From NCBI GenBank assembly GCA_934085825.1, contig CAKOHR010000001.1:310001-374000 (forward strand): 64,000 nt of DNA, given 5' to 3'. Below, in pieces: positions 8,906 through 17,178 of this stretch. Position 1 is the first letter of the stretch. Every line of letters starts with the position of its first letter. The stretch comes from an uncultured Bacilli bacterium (lineage in GTDB: Bacteria > Bacillota_I > Bacilli_A > RF39 > UBA660). Both the position numbers and the translations under genes were made by a program. The notes below the pieces were generated by a model. The model ran no database searches. It saw nothing but the letters and a program-made list of their open reading frames with translations, and was not told where the DNA came from.

Positions 8906-9441
8906 GTTGTGATGACCCAGCTTTATCTGAAACGTCCTTAGTAAATGACAACTTAAATAATAATTATCTAAGTAATTTAACTGACAATATAAAAAGTAAA
9001 ATAATTCAAAACAAGTTTAAATATTATGTAAGGGAGACGGCTTTACTTTCTTTTAACAGAGCTAAGCAGGCATACATATACGAATATGGTTCTTACTCTT
9101 CTGATGGTTATTATGATGAAAAAATAGGTATACTTAATTCAAATGAATACATGTTTTCTTTTTCAAAAGATTTTTGGTTAACAAAGAGCGATAATATAGA
9201 AGGCTTAAATAGCTGGATTTTCAGAGGTATTCCAGAATATTTAAATAGTCAGACAAGTAATGTTATACTGCAGATGGGATATATTAGTAATGATGGAAGC
9301 ATTAGAGCAGAATATAGCTGCGTTGAAGATGATACCGATGAATGGTTGATTTCACGAGCAATAAGACCTGCTTTTTATGTCCAAGATATTAAATTGCTAA
9401 GTGGAAACGGAACCAAACAAAATCCATATATTGTAGAATAG
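8122..9441 (+). CDS. Secreted or anchored surface protein, twin 1, with variable C-terminal domain
   Basis: 439 residues. An N-terminal signal/anchor (KKLFIILGVVLSITIGLMFVM, about 5-25) is followed by a domain with two conserved Cys (SMMLETEAGSGNYEMTTQ to DKCYVYFDK, about 50-115) and a long lectin-like region. That region ends in W-L-T, IRPAFYV and a GNGTKQNPYI signature, as in DUF6273-like surface domains of gut Firmicutes (recalled resemblance). Residues 1-261 equal the twin at 11141; beyond that, changes cluster in patches around 262-280, 302-325, 374-388 and 399-410, between conserved stretches. The ribosome site AAAAGGATGGTAAT is shared with the twin and with the gene at 39307. Function unknown; an adhesin or displayed ligand is the simplest guess. 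Confidence 0.85.
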   Translation: MKKHKKLFIILGVVLSITIGLMFVMSSKKDDFYKENTETKIVKRGNTISMMLETEAGSGNYEMTTQSEWPTDGYTFNSTLSKCENGGELSWDDTNKKVYMSGNLSDKCYVYFDKKPTLLADYVKSLYADTQGNNNIYYHDGSIKDSNGNVIDAGDNSYRYSGTNNDVNNFVCFDGSDCNNEKNLYRIVGVYENTKVKLLKYEYATTDEVGKDNNAGTFSKSNYPNYDGTLETIPKFSWAASASSTVAMLSNYRVIFTAPTPGCDDPALSETSLVNDNLNNNYLSNLTDNIKSKIIQNKFKYYVRETALLSFNRAKQAYIYEYGSYSSDGYYDEKIGILNSNEYMFSFSKDFWLTKSDNIEGLNSWIFRGIPEYLNSQTSNVILQMGYISNDGSIRAEYSCVEDDTDEWLISRAIRPAFYVQDIKLLSGNGTKQNPYIVE

Positions 9442-9504
9442 CTTATTAAAAAGAAAATATAGAGCATTTTGTATAAAATGTTAAAAGATAGAGCCAAACA
9501 CTCA

Positions 9505-11013
9505 CAGTAAATAAGGGTAAATTTAATTAATAGAGTAAAAATAGATAATAATTAGTAAATCCACTAATTGTCTATTTTTTTCTTCTCAAAAAATGAAAAT
9601 TGTGGCATACAAAAAATTTGATAAAAAATAGTGATTTTTTGGAAGAAATATGTTAAAATTTAATCCTCAAATCTTAATTGGAAATTTTTTTCTAAATTAT
9701 TAAGATTTGGGTTGGTTGAAGTAAGTGATTTTAAAAGATTGGCACTTACTTCTTTTATTTTGAGTTTTAAAGACTTAACCAATAAATTGCCTTTTTCTAA
9801 TAATTGCCTAAAAGTATGAGCAAACTGAATAAAGAAATAATGGCACTTCATAGCATTATTATTTCTACTGCTTAAATGTGAAATGTTAAAAGTTCTATGT
9901 TTTTGCATATAAAAGCCATTATTTTCAATATTCCAACTTTGTCTTCCAATTTTAACGATATCAACAATATTGTCATCAGAAACATCAAGATCACTAATAT
10001 ATCTAAAGGTAGTGAATTTTTCTTTTATTTTTTCTTCATACTTAAAAACATTTAAAGTATTGCCCTTAAATTTGATACAAGTAGAAAGATAATAATTTGG
10101 TTTAGATGTTTCATTAAGAAATTTAATATTTCCTTCAAATGCACTATTAACTTCTTTTAATCTTTCTGTTTTTAAATTAAAAATATATTTCCATTTATTT
10201 TTTTTGCAAATATTAATGATTGGTGTTGTAGCATAAAGTGAATCACCAACGACTATAAATTTGTATTTAGGATAATTTTTTTAATTCTTTCTGCCATTCT
10301 TTTAAATGCATTTATCTCACAATCTTGTTTTTGCTTTTCTGTTACCATCTCAGCATTTTCAATGAACTCACTATCTAAACTAATAACTATAGAACCTACA
10401 GAAAGCTTGTACTCTAAAACATACTTATAATAAGTTATTTTACCATCTTTTGATTTTTTTTGATAAACAATTGTCATTTAAATTATAATTATGTGTTGAC
10501 AATCCGGTGCCATCAAAAATTAAAATGAAATTACCATCATATCGGTATTTATCAAACATCTTAGATCTGATTAATGTAGTAACAATGTATTTCTGTATCT
10601 GTCTAAGTTCATTTTATATTAATATTTTCAAAAACATCTTGAATGGTTTCCCAGTATGGAAGTTCTTCCAATTTCGTTTTACAGATTGATGATATATTTT
10701 TGATAGTTGCATCTGTATTTAAATCATTAGATATTGAAGAAATGCTGGTTATTCCACATAAAAGCCCAAATAATCTAGTTACACATATTGTTTTCATATT
10801 ATAAGTAATATAAGATTTATTTCTCACATCTGTTAAATTACTAAATTTACCGAGTAAATCCGGAAAATATTTGTTAATAATAGAAAATAATTCTGTTATT
10901 AAATTTTTATCTTTTCTTAAATCTCTTCTTTATTTTCTGTTCATATTTACCGCCTTTTATTATAAGCATTATAACAAAAAATTGTTGCGAAGAAAATTTA
11001 CTCTTTTTTACTG
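9505..11013. mobile_element. Decayed insertion sequence between the twin surface genes
   Basis: 1509 bp bounded by 20-bp terminal inverted repeats: 9505-9524 and the reverse complement of 10994-11013 agree at 18 of 20 positions, both starting CAGTAAA. It holds one transposase gene on the minus strand, broken at several places. The left end interrupts the hairpin of the surface-gene terminator that is intact after the twin. No target duplication is visible: left flank ends AACACTCA and right flank starts ATGGTACC. Confidence 0.85.
9660..10944 (-). pseudogene. DDE-type transposase, multiply frameshifted
   Basis: Read on the minus strand across frames, it gives a transposase with FDGTG, a KQDCEINAFKR segment, GDSLYAT and NIENNGFYMQKHRTFNISH near the end, a pattern known from Firmicutes DDE transposases; I do not assign a family. 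Lesions: an in-frame TAA at codon 5 after the ATG at 10944, which has a good AAGGCGG ribosome site; a one-base shift near 10612; one in an A-run near 10465; and one near 10270. It cannot make an intact enzyme unless recoding occurs at all of these. Confidence 0.85.
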
Positions 11014-11016
11014 ATG

Positions 11017-11924
11017 GTACCATTTTGATATTTACATAGTTGTCTTTTTGTAGTAAACTTAAAAAGTAAGATAGATTATACATGATATGACAAATTTTTT
11101 ATATTAAGTTTGGTATGATTAATAAAAAGGATGGTAATGCATGAAAAAACATAAGAAATTATTTATAATTCTAGGTGTTGTTTTATCTATAACAATTGGT
11201 TTGATGTTTGTTATGAGTTCAAAAAAAGATGATTTTTATAAAGAGAATACTGAAACTAAAATTGTAAAAAGAGGAAATACAATATCAATGATGCTTGAAA
11301 CAGAAGCTGGTTCAGGAAACTATGAAATGACAACACAAAGTGAGTGGCCAACCGATGGATATACATTTAATTCAACGCTTTCAAAATGTGAAAATGGTGG
11401 AGAATTATCATGGGATGATACAAATAAAAAAGTATATATGAGTGGTAATTTGTCAGATAAGTGCTATGTGTATTTTGATAAAAAGCCAACATTGTTAGCA
11501 GATTATGTAAAATCATTATATGCTGATACACAAGGAAATAATAATATTTATTATCATGATGGTAGTATTAAAGATAGTAATGGAAATGTAATTGACGCAG
11601 GAGATAATTCATACAGATATTCTGGTACAAATAATGATGTAAATAATTTTGTATGTTTTGATGGTAGTGATTGTAATAATGAAAAAAATCTCTATAGAAT
11701 AGTGGGAGTATACGAAAATACAAAGGTTAAATTATTAAAATATGAATATGCCACAACTGATGAAGTAGGTAAAGATAATAATGCTGGTACATTCAGTAAA
11801 AGTAACTATCCTAATTATGATGGAACACTAGAAACTATCCCAAAATTTTCTTGGGCAGCATCAGCCAGCAGTACCGTAGCTATGCTTAGCAATTATAGAG
11901 TAATTTTTACGGCTCCAACTCCAG
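11017..11924 (+). repeat. Long direct repeat, copy 2
   Basis: Second copy of the block at 7998-8905. It begins 3 bp after the right end of the insertion sequence. The genes also share their last 70 or so coding bases and about 60 bp downstream, up to the point where the insertion sequence starts after copy 1. Confidence 0.9.
11018..11036 (+). promoter_or_regulatory. Shared upstream block A (candidate operator), surface gene 2
   Basis: Identical to 7999-8017 and at the same 123-bp distance from the ATG. Block B is at 11071-11100. Confidence 0.55.
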
Positions 11925-12466
11925 ACTGTGATGACACAAATTTAAATTTAAGTGATGGTTCGTTAATTAATGATAACTTAAACAAAAATTATCTAAATAG
12001 TTTAGATGACAATATAAAAAGTAAAATAATTCAAAACAAGTTTTATTATTGGACAAGGTCACCAAGTATGTATCCTTTTTACAATGCTAAGAGGGCGTAT
12101 ATTGTTGAAAACGATTCAGACTATAAAGATACTTATTATGATGAAAAAATAGGCATACTTAATTCAAATGAATACATGTTTTCTTTTTCAAAAGATTTTT
12201 GGTTAACAAATAGCTATAATATAGAAGGCCCAAATAGCTGGATTTTCAGAGGTATTCCTGAATATTTAAGCAGTCAAAGTCAAGAAGGTGGTGGACAAAT
12301 GCAAACAGGATATATTAGTAATGATGGAAGCATTAGAGCTGGATATAGCTGCGTAGAAAGTGCGAATTCGCTATCATCAGTAGCAATAAGACCTGCTTTT
12401 TATGTCCAAGATATTAAATTACTAAGTGGAAACGGAACCAAACAAAATCCATATATTATAGAATAG
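11141..12466 (+). CDS. Secreted or anchored surface protein, twin 2
   Basis: 441 residues, the same architecture as the protein at 8122: N-terminal membrane segment, two-Cys domain and C-terminal lectin-like region ending in IRPAFYVQDIKLLSGNGTK. The first 261 residues are the same. After that the patches differ: YYWTRSPSMYPFYNAKRAY replaces YYVRETALLSFNRAKQAY, and SQSQEGGGQMQTGYIS replaces SQTSNVILQMGYIS, with length changes. The segment GILNSNEYMFSFSKDFWLT between them is conserved. This pattern suits exposed variable loops on a fixed scaffold. The gene has its own copy of the promoter region and an intact terminator. Confidence 0.85.
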   Translation: MKKHKKLFIILGVVLSITIGLMFVMSSKKDDFYKENTETKIVKRGNTISMMLETEAGSGNYEMTTQSEWPTDGYTFNSTLSKCENGGELSWDDTNKKVYMSGNLSDKCYVYFDKKPTLLADYVKSLYADTQGNNNIYYHDGSIKDSNGNVIDAGDNSYRYSGTNNDVNNFVCFDGSDCNNEKNLYRIVGVYENTKVKLLKYEYATTDEVGKDNNAGTFSKSNYPNYDGTLETIPKFSWAASASSTVAMLSNYRVIFTAPTPDCDDTNLNLSDGSLINDNLNKNYLNSLDDNIKSKIIQNKFYYWTRSPSMYPFYNAKRAYIVENDSDYKDTYYDEKIGILNSNEYMFSFSKDFWLTNSYNIEGPNSWIFRGIPEYLSSQSQEGGGQMQTGYISNDGSIRAGYSCVESANSLSSVAIRPAFYVQDIKLLSGNGTKQNPYIIE

Positions 12467-12521
12467 CTTATTAAAAAGAAAATATAGAGCATTTTGTATA
12501 AAATGTTAAAAGATAGAGCCA

Positions 12522-12547
12522 AACACTCACAAAAAGAGTGTTTTTTT
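12522..12547 (+). terminator. Terminator of surface gene 2
   Basis: Stem 12522-12528 with 12536-12542 (AACACTC/GAGTGTT), then a T-run. The left arm of the same hairpin survives after surface gene 1 at 9498-9504, where the insertion sequence begins. Confidence 0.85.
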
Positions 12548-12651
12548 CCATAAATTTTGATATAATGTCTGGAAAGTTATGAAAGTTTTAATGCAAGTTA
12601 AAAGTTTTATAACGATATTGTGCCAAATATATGGAGAAAGTATTGTAATAT

Positions 12652-12765
12652 TTACACTGATTTAGTATTTATTGAAGCATGTCCTAAAATATATTTAAGT
12701 TTCCAAATGTTTCCTCCAGCTCGTATATATTCTGTGGCATAGGAATGTCTTAACGTATGAAAAGA
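12652..12765 (-). pseudogene. C-terminal remnant of a tyrosine recombinase
   Basis: About 36 codons on the minus strand read FHTLRHSYATEYIRAGGN followed by IWKLKYILGHASINTK and then a stop. This contains the catalytic H-x-x-R and the later G-H of phage/ICE-type tyrosine recombinases, but the N-terminal half and the terminal Tyr region are missing. The remainder out to about 12580 shows no open frame. It is distinct from the intact xerD at 46389. Confidence 0.7.
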
Positions 12766-13027
12766 AATTGAACTAATAGATACAACAACATGGAAGGTCG
12801 GAGGAAATACAAATACTAATATAGTTTGACAAAGACCATCAGCATCTTATCATAATGAAATATTAGATCCTCAAGTAGGGGACTATTGCGAAGTCAATGC
12901 AACAAAATATAGTGCAAAAATATGCTTAATGTATGTAAGTGTTTATGGATTTGAGGCACCAGCTACTGCTTGGACGACTATTTTATCTGACTATAATTCC
13001 AGCTACATAACATCATTAAAAGGATAA
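12764..13027 (+). pseudogene. Remnant of a third surface-protein C-terminal domain
   Basis: An 87-codon frame reads EIELIDTTTWKVGGNTNTNIV, a TGA at 12827, then QRPSASYHNEILDP, YSAKICLMYVSVYGF and APATAWTTILSDYNSSYI before TAA at 13025. The YSAKI-LMYVS stretch parallels EKIGILNSNEYMF in the twin proteins and resembles variable surface domains of related gut bacteria (recalled, not searched). There is no start codon or promoter region, so it is a decayed 3' fragment. Confidence 0.6.
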
Positions 13028-13124
13028 ATTAAGTATATACAATAATAAAAGATATAATTTCAACCAGTAATGGTTGATTTTTCTTTCTTGGTTTGATAAA
13101 CTAATAAGTAAGGTAAGTGATTAT

Positions 13125-13700
13125 ATGATGAATAAGAAGGGATTTGCTTTTGTTGAAACAATTGTTACTGTGGTTATATTATCTACATCACTTCTGTATC
13201 TTTATAGTACTTATAATGTGATTTTAAATGATGAAAATACGAGACTTTATTATGATGACCCGGCCTTTATTTATTCTACAAACTATGTTAGAAAGTTTTT
13301 AGAAGAATATAGTGAAATTGATAGTATTAAAAGAAATTATCTTGATGATACTTATATAGTTACGTTAGGTTCTGGATTTAGTGGTTTATTTAGTACAACT
13401 GAAATGGCAAATAATAGATTTGATTCTTTAAATACTATTGTAAATAGTTTTAAAATAAATCAAATACTTTTAGTTAAAAGTACTATGTTTAATAATTGTT
13501 TTGAAGGAAATGAAGAATATTGCAGTTCATCTATTAGTAATTTAAATTATAATTTAAAAAAATATGTTAATTCTTTAAGTGATACTACATATGACTATTA
13601 CTTAGTTGTTGAATATTCTATTAATGAAGAAACTAATCTTAAGTGCATTCCAGGGGTAGATAAAAGATGTAAGTCATATTATGCATCTTTAGGAATATAA
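13125..13700 (+). CDS. Prepilin-like protein
   Basis: 191 residues. MMNKKGFAFVETIVTVVILSTSLLYLYST is a class III prepilin signal: basic tail, processing Gly, Phe at +1, Glu at +5 and a hydrophobic helix. The remainder is a small extracellular domain with four Cys (NNCFEGNEEYC and LKCIPGVDKRC). ATG 13125 follows AAGG with ordinary spacing and gives a clean prepilin start; the frame is open further upstream but without support. First of three clustered pilin-like genes, 10 bp before the next. Likely a minor subunit of a type IV/Com-type pilus. Confidence 0.8.
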   Translation: MMNKKGFAFVETIVTVVILSTSLLYLYSTYNVILNDENTRLYYDDPAFIYSTNYVRKFLEEYSEIDSIKRNYLDDTYIVTLGSGFSGLFSTTEMANNRFDSLNTIVNSFKINQILLVKSTMFNNCFEGNEEYCSSSISNLNYNLKKYVNSLSDTTYDYYLVVEYSINEETNLKCIPGVDKRCKSYYASLGI

Positions 13701-13710
13701 GGTGATGTAA

Positions 13711-14583
13711 ATGAAAAGAAATGGTTTTATATCTATAACTGTTATTTATTCTTTTTTCTTAGTTTTTTTAGCTTTAATGATGTTTATTATAGTAAATATG
13801 GTTACTAGTAGAAATCTTTTGAATAATGTGAAAAAAACTATTAAAAATGATATAAGTGATACTAGTTTTGCAAGATACTTAATAAATAATTACGAAAAGG
13901 AAGGCTTAGTTATTAATGATGATACTTTAGATAATAGTGCCTTAGATAACTCATATAGATTTGTTGGTAGTAATCCAAGTAATTATGTTACTTTTAATAA
14001 TGAATTATATAGAGTAATTGGTGTTATTGATGGTAAAGTTAAAATTATTAAAAATAACCCTATTAGTAATATGGCTTATGATAGTAATAATTTAAATGAT
14101 TATAAAAATTCAAGTGTATATACTTATTTAAATACTATCTTTTTATTAGAACTTGGAGAAGATAATAGTGATTTGATAGAAAATAGTGTTTGGTATGTGG
14201 GTGGTATAGATAGTACGTTTAAAGGTGAAATTGGTAGTAATATTGCTAAAAGAGAAATTGGAACTGAGAAAAATAATGGTGTAACTATTACTAATAAGAT
14301 TGGTCTTCCTTATATAGCTGATTATATATATGCTGGAGAAAAAGAAGGATATGGTAATACAGTTAGTAATTTAAATAATTGGTTTTATACAAGTAATATG
14401 TGGTTTATAACCAGAATGAGTGATAATTTAATAAATAGTTATTATTTGAAAGATGGTGGTACAATCGATTATGAAGATAATGTTAATAGTTTGAAAAATA
14501 TTAAACCTACATTTTATTTACGAGGAAATGTTAGATATATAAGTGGGGAAGGAACCATTTCAGATCCTTATGTGGTGGGGTAG
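13711..14583 (+). CDS. Pilin-like protein with surface-protein C-terminal domain
   Basis: 290 residues. MKRNGFISITVIYSFFLVFLALMMFIIVNMV resembles a prepilin N-terminus but has Thr where Glu +5 is expected, as in GspK-type tip pseudopilins. The ectodomain begins YRFVGSNPSNYVTFNNELYRVIGVIDGKVKI, parallel to YRYSG, NNFVCFDG and LYRIVGVYENTKVKL in the twin surface proteins. It ends WFITRMSD, IKPTFYLRGNVRYISGEGT and DPYVV, the same signature as theirs. So the domain displayed by the surface proteins is here fused to a pilin stem. Ribosome site AAGGTGATGTAA. Spacing to the next gene is 3 bp. Confidence 0.8.
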   Translation: MKRNGFISITVIYSFFLVFLALMMFIIVNMVTSRNLLNNVKKTIKNDISDTSFARYLINNYEKEGLVINDDTLDNSALDNSYRFVGSNPSNYVTFNNELYRVIGVIDGKVKIIKNNPISNMAYDSNNLNDYKNSSVYTYLNTIFLLELGEDNSDLIENSVWYVGGIDSTFKGEIGSNIAKREIGTEKNNGVTITNKIGLPYIADYIYAGEKEGYGNTVSNLNNWFYTSNMWFITRMSDNLINSYYLKDGGTIDYEDNVNSLKNIKPTFYLRGNVRYISGEGTISDPYVVG

Positions 14584-14586
14584 CTT

Positions 14587-15153
14587 ATGAAAAAATTAAA
14601 TAAAAAAGGAAGTACTTTGTTGGAACTTATAATTAGTATTGCTTTAATTTCTGTAGTACTTGTGTTTTTAATGAGACTTTTAGTGGATCTTAATAATACC
14701 GAAACTAATAATAATTATGCCAAAAAGAATCAAATTAATAGAGCAGAAATTATTAGAATGGTAGAAAATGATTTAAATAATAATACTATAACTGATATTA
14801 ATGCTACAGAATCTACGGAAGATAATTTGAAAATTCAATTTAAGTTTAAGAATGGTAAAAACAGTGTTATAAAGGCCACTAAAGATAAATTTACTTATAC
14901 AAGTTCTGATGAAAGTGTTAGAACTTGGTCAATCGATGGAGGTACAATTTATACTGAAAAAGCTAATGTTATGTATGTTGGTGATGAGTTAAATGATGGT
15001 ATATATACTTTACAAATAGATATTGAAGTTCATACTGTTAATGACAAAAATAAATTAGGAAGTAATAATTTGCTTGATGATATATTAATTAGTTATATTG
15101 GTAAACATAAGGATTTTGATAAAAATATTACATGTTTAGGTTATGATTGTTAA
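14587..15153 (+). CDS. Prepilin-like protein
   Basis: 188 residues with a clear prepilin start, MKKLNKKGSTLLELIISIALISVVLVFLM: processing after Gly and Glu at +5 in the pattern GSTLLE. The ectodomain is mixed alpha/beta with two Cys at the end (ITCLGYDC). Similar to GspJ/ComGF-type minor pilins in layout; not assignable further. The coding end overlaps the convergent ylbJ gene by 18 bp. No pilus ATPase, platform protein or prepilin peptidase is in the window. Confidence 0.82.
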   Translation: MKKLNKKGSTLLELIISIALISVVLVFLMRLLVDLNNTETNNNYAKKNQINRAEIIRMVENDLNNNTITDINATESTEDNLKIQFKFKNGKNSVIKATKDKFTYTSSDESVRTWSIDGGTIYTEKANVMYVGDELNDGIYTLQIDIEVHTVNDKNKLGSNNLLDDILISYIGKHKDFDKNITCLGYDC

Positions 15154-15972
15154 TACTATAGCTATTGTTGTAGCTATTATTCTTCCCTTTAGAAAATGCT
15201 GGTAAGATAAGTCATATTCATTTAAAATACATGCAACTTGGGTATGAATGGAGAGGCCTCCGAAAGAAATAAAAATAATTGCTATTAATTCTTTAAATTT
15301 TATATTTAATTTGATAAGTGATGCTAAACCTTGGGTCATTTCCATGAAGCCTTTTAAAAAAATGCTATAAGGCTCTTTAATATTAAATTCAGTTATTAGT
15401 ATACTTGAAAGTATTAAATAAAAGGTAATCACTCCGAGTACTGTTATAGTGGTTGTCATACTGGTTTTTATTGATGATGATAAATTGATGCTGGTTTCTT
15501 TTAAAGATATACCTCTTTCAGGTAAATCTTTTTTATAATAAAAATATAGTAATAGATTGCTTAAATATAAAGTTAAAATTAGTTTTATAGTTATATAATT
15601 ATTTAAAAATATAGTATTTAGGATAGTGTATAAAAATAAAGGATTGGCAAAGAAAGTAAAAATTAAACATGTATTAGCATAATCTTTTGTTATAATGTTT
15701 TCGTTTTTTAATTTGGCTATTATATATGTACCTGATGGTGTACCACTTAAAAGAGACATAATAAATATGTAAATAGAAGTGTTTTTAAAGTATGATGCAA
15801 CATTTAAGTTAATTAATAAATCTTGCATAATTATCATTATAAATAAATATGGGAATACTTTGTTTAACCATATGCTGGTGGCTTCGATTGAACTAGTTAA
15901 AACAATATTATAATTTTTGAAAATTAGTATAATAAATGTAATAATTAGTAAAATGATTATTTTTCGTTTCAT
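15136..15972 (-). CDS. YlbJ-like membrane protein (nucleoside-recognition/Gate domain)
   Basis: 278 residues, about eight membrane segments. NKVFPYLFIMIIMQDLLINL and LLSGTPSGTYIIAKLKNENIITKDYA are typical of the SpoIIIAA-independent sporulation membrane protein YlbJ and related Gate-domain transporters. In Bacillus subtilis ylbJ lies next to ylbL and ylbM; here it is divergent from the ylbL homologue with about 40 bp between starts. Sporulation in this organism is not shown by anything else in the window. A transport role is equally possible. Confidence 0.75.
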   Translation of the reverse strand: MKRKIIILLIITFIILIFKNYNIVLTSSIEATSIWLNKVFPYLFIMIIMQDLLINLNVASYFKNTSIYIFIMSLLSGTPSGTYIIAKLKNENIITKDYANTCLIFTFFANPLFLYTILNTIFLNNYITIKLILTLYLSNLLLYFYYKKDLPERGISLKETSINLSSSIKTSMTTTITVLGVITFYLILSSILITEFNIKEPYSIFLKGFMEMTQGLASLIKLNIKFKELIAIIFISFGGLSIHTQVACILNEYDLSYQHFLKGRIIATTIAIVLTIIT

Positions 15973-16015
15973 ATTCCCATCCTTTTTTGCTATAATTATA
16001 TAAGGTGATTTGTTA

Positions 16016-17023
16016 ATGCTTAATAAAATATATGAAAAAGCTAAATTATTTATTTTAGAAAATATTAGATTTTTAATTTGTCTTATTGGAATTGTTTTTT
16101 TGTTTACTTTTGAACTTCCTTATGTTGTTTATACACCTGGGGGACTTGTTAATTTAAATGATAGAATTACTGTTAGTGATGGCTATTCAAAAGATGGAAG
16201 TCTTAATATGAGTTATGTTTCGATGAGAAAAGGCACTATTCCAAGTATTTTGCTTTCTTTTGTAATTCCTAATTGGGATCTTAAGAAAAATGAAGATGTT
16301 ACTGTTAGTGATGAGTCAATTTCTGAACTTTTGAAATTAGAAAAAATATATATGGAGTCATCTGTAAATAATGCAACGATACTTGCTTATGAAAAAGCTG
16401 GTAAAAAAATAAATATTACTAAACAAATAAATAATGTTACTTATATAGCTGATTTTGCTAAAACTGATATTAAATTAGAAGATGAATTGATAAGTGCAGA
16501 TGGGGAAAAAATTGAAAGTATTGATGATCTTAAAATGATTGTAAATAGTAAAAATATACAAGATAAAATAAATATTAAAGTAAAAAGAGATGGAAAAGAA
16601 AAAGAATGTTATGCATTTGTAGTAGATGTTAGTGGTGATAAAAAAATAGGTATTGGTTTTTTGAATACCTATGAGTATGAAACTGATCCAGAAGTTAAAG
16701 TTAAAACTAAAGCAACTGAGTCTGGTTCTAGTGGAGGTTTAATGCTAACTTTAGCTATTTATAATGATTTAGTTCATGATGATTTAACAAGGGGAAGAAA
16801 AGTTGTTGGTACAGGCACAATTGCTCTGGATGGTACGGTTGGTGCTATTGATGGTGTTAAATATAAGATGCTTGGTGCTGCTAAAAATAAAGCTGATATA
16901 TTTCTTTGCCCAGAAGAAAATTATGAAGAAGCTTTAAAAGTTAAAGACAAGTTTAATTTAAAATTAACAGTTAAAAGTGTTAAAACTTTTGATGAAGCTG
17001 TAGAATACCTTTTAAATAGTTAA
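16016..17023 (+). CDS. PDZ-domain Lon-like serine protease (YlbL/SepM family)
   Basis: 335 residues: one N-terminal membrane anchor (about 14-36), a PDZ domain (about 120-195, LEDELISADGEKIESIDDLK) and a C-terminal Lon-type proteolytic domain. The catalytic Ser lies in TESGSSGGLM and the Lys in GAIDGVKYKMLGA, forming the Ser-Lys dyad. Family members cleave membrane-proximal peptides; SepM trims a competence pheromone in streptococci. ATG 16016 is placed 6 nt after AAGGTGA. Followed by a terminator, then comEA. Confidence 0.9.
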   Translation: MLNKIYEKAKLFILENIRFLICLIGIVFLFTFELPYVVYTPGGLVNLNDRITVSDGYSKDGSLNMSYVSMRKGTIPSILLSFVIPNWDLKKNEDVTVSDESISELLKLEKIYMESSVNNATILAYEKAGKKINITKQINNVTYIADFAKTDIKLEDELISADGEKIESIDDLKMIVNSKNIQDKINIKVKRDGKEKECYAFVVDVSGDKKIGIGFLNTYEYETDPEVKVKTKATESGSSGGLMLTLAIYNDLVHDDLTRGRKVVGTGTIALDGTVGAIDGVKYKMLGAAKNKADIFLCPEENYEEALKVKDKFNLKLTVKSVKTFDEAVEYLLNS

Positions 17024-17058
17024 TTTGTGTAAATATTACAGTATTTTACGTTGTAAGG

Positions 17059-17083
17059 AAGCCTTAAATTAAGGGCTTTTTTT
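17059..17083 (+). terminator. Terminator after the ylbL homologue
   Basis: Stem AAGCCTTA (17059-17066) with TAAGGGCTT (17070-17078, one G bulged) and a T-run. Confidence 0.8.
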
Positions 17084-17178
17084 AAATTTTAAAAAATTTT
17101 CAAAAAATAGGGAAAATTTTAGTGATTTAGGAAATATTTAATATGAGAGGATAAATAGGATACTTTGATGGAGGTTTT

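Noticed and set aside
10253..10477. Separate small gene of 74 codons inside the insertion sequence
   Set aside because: It is one frame of the broken transposase; similarity continues in other frames on both sides.
8122..12466. Diversity-generating retroelement acting on the twin surface genes
   Set aside because: The variable patches include indels and changes at all base types rather than adenine-directed substitutions, and no reverse transcriptase or template repeat is in the window.
12554..12563. ATTTTGATAT resembling part of the shared operator block, after surface gene 2
   Set aside because: Only ten AT-rich bases match, there is no second block, and similar words such as TTTTGATAT occur elsewhere by chance (for example near 48097).
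15136..15972. ylbJ homologue and SpoVB-like protein as proof of sporulation
   Set aside because: Both families also occur in non-spore formers, and no spore-specific sigma factor or coat gene is in the window.
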